Assembly (NCBI RefSeq): GCF_027744825.2
Contig: NC_071335.1
Span: 11,055,001-11,119,000, forward strand
Source: Synchiropus splendidus
Taxonomy: Eukaryota > Chordata > Actinopteri > Syngnathiformes > Callionymidae
Length of the DNA: 64,000 bases
Direction: 5' to 3'
The position numbers and the translations under genes are program-made. The notes under the pieces are model-generated. The model was not told the origin of the DNA. It searched no databases and saw only the letters and a list, made by a program, of their open reading frames with translations. Shown here in pieces: positions 61,531 through 64,000 of the stretch. Every line of letters begins with the position of its first letter. The first letter of the stretch is position 1.

Positions 61531-64000
61531 CATAACATATATAACACCTCTCCATCTCAGCTTTAACACTCCGCCCTGGAGACAACACCACACTCTAAAT
61601 ATAAATCATCACTTCTGCTGGATGGTGGCTTCATATCCTACAGGTATCCTATAGATCAGAGAGGGCAGATGTCGCAGAGAGCCAGACGGGGCGAAGCAAA
61701 GATGTCACATCGCAGCAAATGATGTGGAAACTTAAACTAGATTGAAACACGCAGCCAATCCCCGGTCTACCTTGAAAATGAGGCTGGTCATAACTTGAGG
61801 CCATTACCAAGCAGGAGTTTTGGGTGAGATTCTATAACCCAGGGTCCTCAGACTGTCATCTCTCTTACTCACCAATGAGATGTCTGGTCTCTCAGGAGGC
61901 CTCCAGAACTCAGGTGTGTAGAGCAGAAGACCTTGGAAAAGCCTTGACTCCGCACTTTTTTTTTTTTGTGGCATCAGCTTTTTGTTCCTGCCAGGGTGAC
62001 AAATAACCGCGTTACCAGTACCAGCAAGCAAAAAAGGCCCAGGCAGTAAGAAAGTATGCTAAATAAATTATTTCTTCTGATTCAAATTGTTGAATCCTCC
62101 AAACTGGGGAAAGAAAAGTCTGAATCTGAAACATCTGAACACACAACTCACATGCTCATTTCTCAAATGCTCCTAAAAAAATATCATGAATTGCGATGGT
62201 TGTCAGATCTGTCTGCTGGCAAACAAACTGAAAAATGGGTGAAAAATGGGGACATTTTCAATTGAAAACATTTTGGTGGTGTTCCAAATTACCATCCAAA
62301 TTCTTGAATCTTTTGATGAATTCATTCTTTGCTGAGGGCCTAGTGCTTCAATGAGAGCTCCATGAAGGTCTCCTTCCTTCACTGCGTGTGTTCCTCAAGT
62401 GAGTTCTGGAACACTGCTGCCACCTGTTGTCCAAAATCAACTCATTTGAATTTTCCTATTAATTCATTCATTGATATTTAAATTCCTTTAACGTATCTAC
62501 TGACATGGATGAAATATATAGGCCTAAATAGGACCATAATATTGGGTGGAATTTGAAGTGTGACTGCACTCGCTGTGTACTTTTATGCTCATTTACTCTT
62601 GTACTTAATGAGTGACTTATTGCGAAGTGAATGAAAGCCACTGTGTAACTGAGGACACTACATGTCTTTACAGTTTTCCCCGAGTCAAACAAAGCCCAAC
62701 AGAAAAAACAAACATCCATCTTCAGTGACCACTCTTCTCCTCAAAAGAGTTTCCATTGTCCTGTCAGCGTAAGTGTTCTCTCGAGTCTTCTCTCCAAACA
62801 CGTTCAGTTGCCTTGGCTCGACCTTTGAGGCCTCAGCTGCTGAGTCACTGGCTTTAACAAGTCTACGTAGATGTCTGAAACATTTCCTATCTGCAATGAA
62901 ATGAAATCCAAAGCGACCAGTGCAAGTCGAGGAACTTTTTTTTTTAACAGTCAAGGGTGTCATTTGTTCCTCTTCTATACACCTGATATCCCGACTGGTG
63001 GTAACTGTAATGTGAATGCTGAACTTGTCAACTGCTAGCATCACTGCTGACACTGCTTGGTCTCACTGAATGATTTGCTGTCATGTTCGAGAAGTGTTTG
63101 AATTCGTACGAATGAAATCATATCTCCAGGAATCTGATCAGTCAGAGGCCTAGCAACACACGACTCAGTGAAAATCTGCTGCCAAAGGTGCTCAACGTAG
63201 TCACAATAACACGGATTCCTTCTGAGTTGCCGCAGAACTGATGTTAGCACGAGTCCTCTTTGTATGTTTGCATTTGCAAATAAATACTGCTCCTCTATTG
63301 TACGGACGGGCCGAGACATTTTTGAACACTTTGTTTCGAACAAGAAAATGGAAGTGATGTCGATGCTATTTTGAGATTTACAAGTGTGTGGTGTCGGTTT
63401 CTGCTTCACGTTACACTGCCCCCTACAGTTTTGGAATGTCACAAGCAGTCGGTGTGAACACAACGCTTTTAGTTAACATGAAAACAGAGAGGGTAAAATA
63501 TCTGTTTCTAAAAACAGCCTTCGTTGAGTAAACATCGACTTATTCTCCTTCATCTTGGTCGTCATGATTGCAATCTCACATTATGTATTTTTCCGTGCGA
63601 ATGTTTATACTGTGTTGTTCGGATCCATTTATTATTTTTGGACGTAATTCATCCAAATTCATCTCTTAAAAGTCCCATTCACATGCTCACTCACTAGAGG
63701 GACCACAATGACAGTGTTGAAGAGTGAGTTCCAGCGTGGGTTTTTGAGTCAGATAATGGATTTTATTGGGGCGAGAATGCAAGTTGGAAACTGGACATTT
63801 TTTAGCCTCACTAAAAACCATGATGCGTCAGTCCGCAACTACAGGACGACCACTCACTAGCAGCACCGCTCCTCGCAGTTGGCAGGAAAATTGGATGATA
63901 AAATGCCAGGTGTGCTTTGTTGTTGTGAATATGAAAAACAGTTAAATGCATCTTTAGGTCAAGCTGAGATTCATTCATTTCTATAGTTAAATGCTAAGAA
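61531..64000. other. Unassigned non-coding sequence with two minus-strand open frames
   Basis: No gene called. Two adjacent minus-strand frames, 63041-63463 (140 codons) and 62685-63053 (122 codons), overlap slightly and have protein-like composition, but I recognise no domain. Poly-T occurs at 61958-61967 and 62937-62944. The window ends in unassigned sequence. Confidence 0.35.

Overview
The window looks like about 64 kb of a teleost fish genome, most likely a percomorph-type species. The evidence is the repeat content: L2-, RTE- and jockey/I-like LINE remnants in forms common in fish, a Tc1-like transposase remnant, hAT and PIF/Harbinger relics, a GT-associated repeat that I recognise from many teleosts, and dense (TA)n, (CA)n and tetranucleotide microsatellites. 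There are no operon-like gene runs and no ribosome-binding-site logic, so this is not a prokaryotic or viral segment. I could support no exon of a host protein-coding gene and no rRNA, tRNA or CRISPR. The window reads as a gene desert or the inside of a very large intron.

Layout. 0-7.5 kb: full-length copy A of a ~700-bp TA-flanked MITE (2782-3481) running into a (TA)n(GA)n microsatellite, then two LINE remnants (5036-5650 plus, 5855-6058 minus). 7.5-15.4 kb: a short telomere-like tract, then a 1.3-kb (ATCT)n/(CATC)n array with ~150-bp higher-order periodicity (11969-13285), then an RTE-like scrap at 15.3 kb. 17.4-22.4 kb: two GT-associated teleost repeat copies, deleted MITE copy B, a LINE scrap, and a second TA-flanked MITE family (22034-22350). 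22.4-31.2 kb: almost featureless. 31.2-33.2 kb: MITE copy C, a hAT end, a pentanucleotide repeat and a solo LTR with target duplication. 37.8-43.5 kb: hAT transposase remnant, adjacent non-autonomous hAT with 8-bp target duplication, second copy of the 22-kb MITE, SINE body, hAT end, L2-like LINE, second solo LTR. 44.4-45.6 kb: repeat-poor block that I flag only as a possible conserved non-coding region. 46-53 kb: L2 3' end with (ATT)n tail, MITE copy D, Tc1-like transposase remnant, long (TA)n, and a LINE remnant that can be read only without a start codon. 54.6-61.5 kb: hAT-like MITE, a probable LTR with a 75-bp near-palindromic MITE nested in it, PIF/Harbinger-like scrap, a third solo LTR, GT-associated repeat and a hAT relic.

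How it fits together: nothing here forms a host pathway. The window records successive transposon waves. The youngest-looking signals are the ~700-bp MITE family (four copies in 64 kb, three of them next to (TA)n tracts) and three solo LTRs that still have perfect 5-bp target duplications. Most long open frames are artefacts of simple repeats or lie antisense to transposon remnants. All family names come from reading translated motifs and terminal sequences against remembered families, not from a database search.
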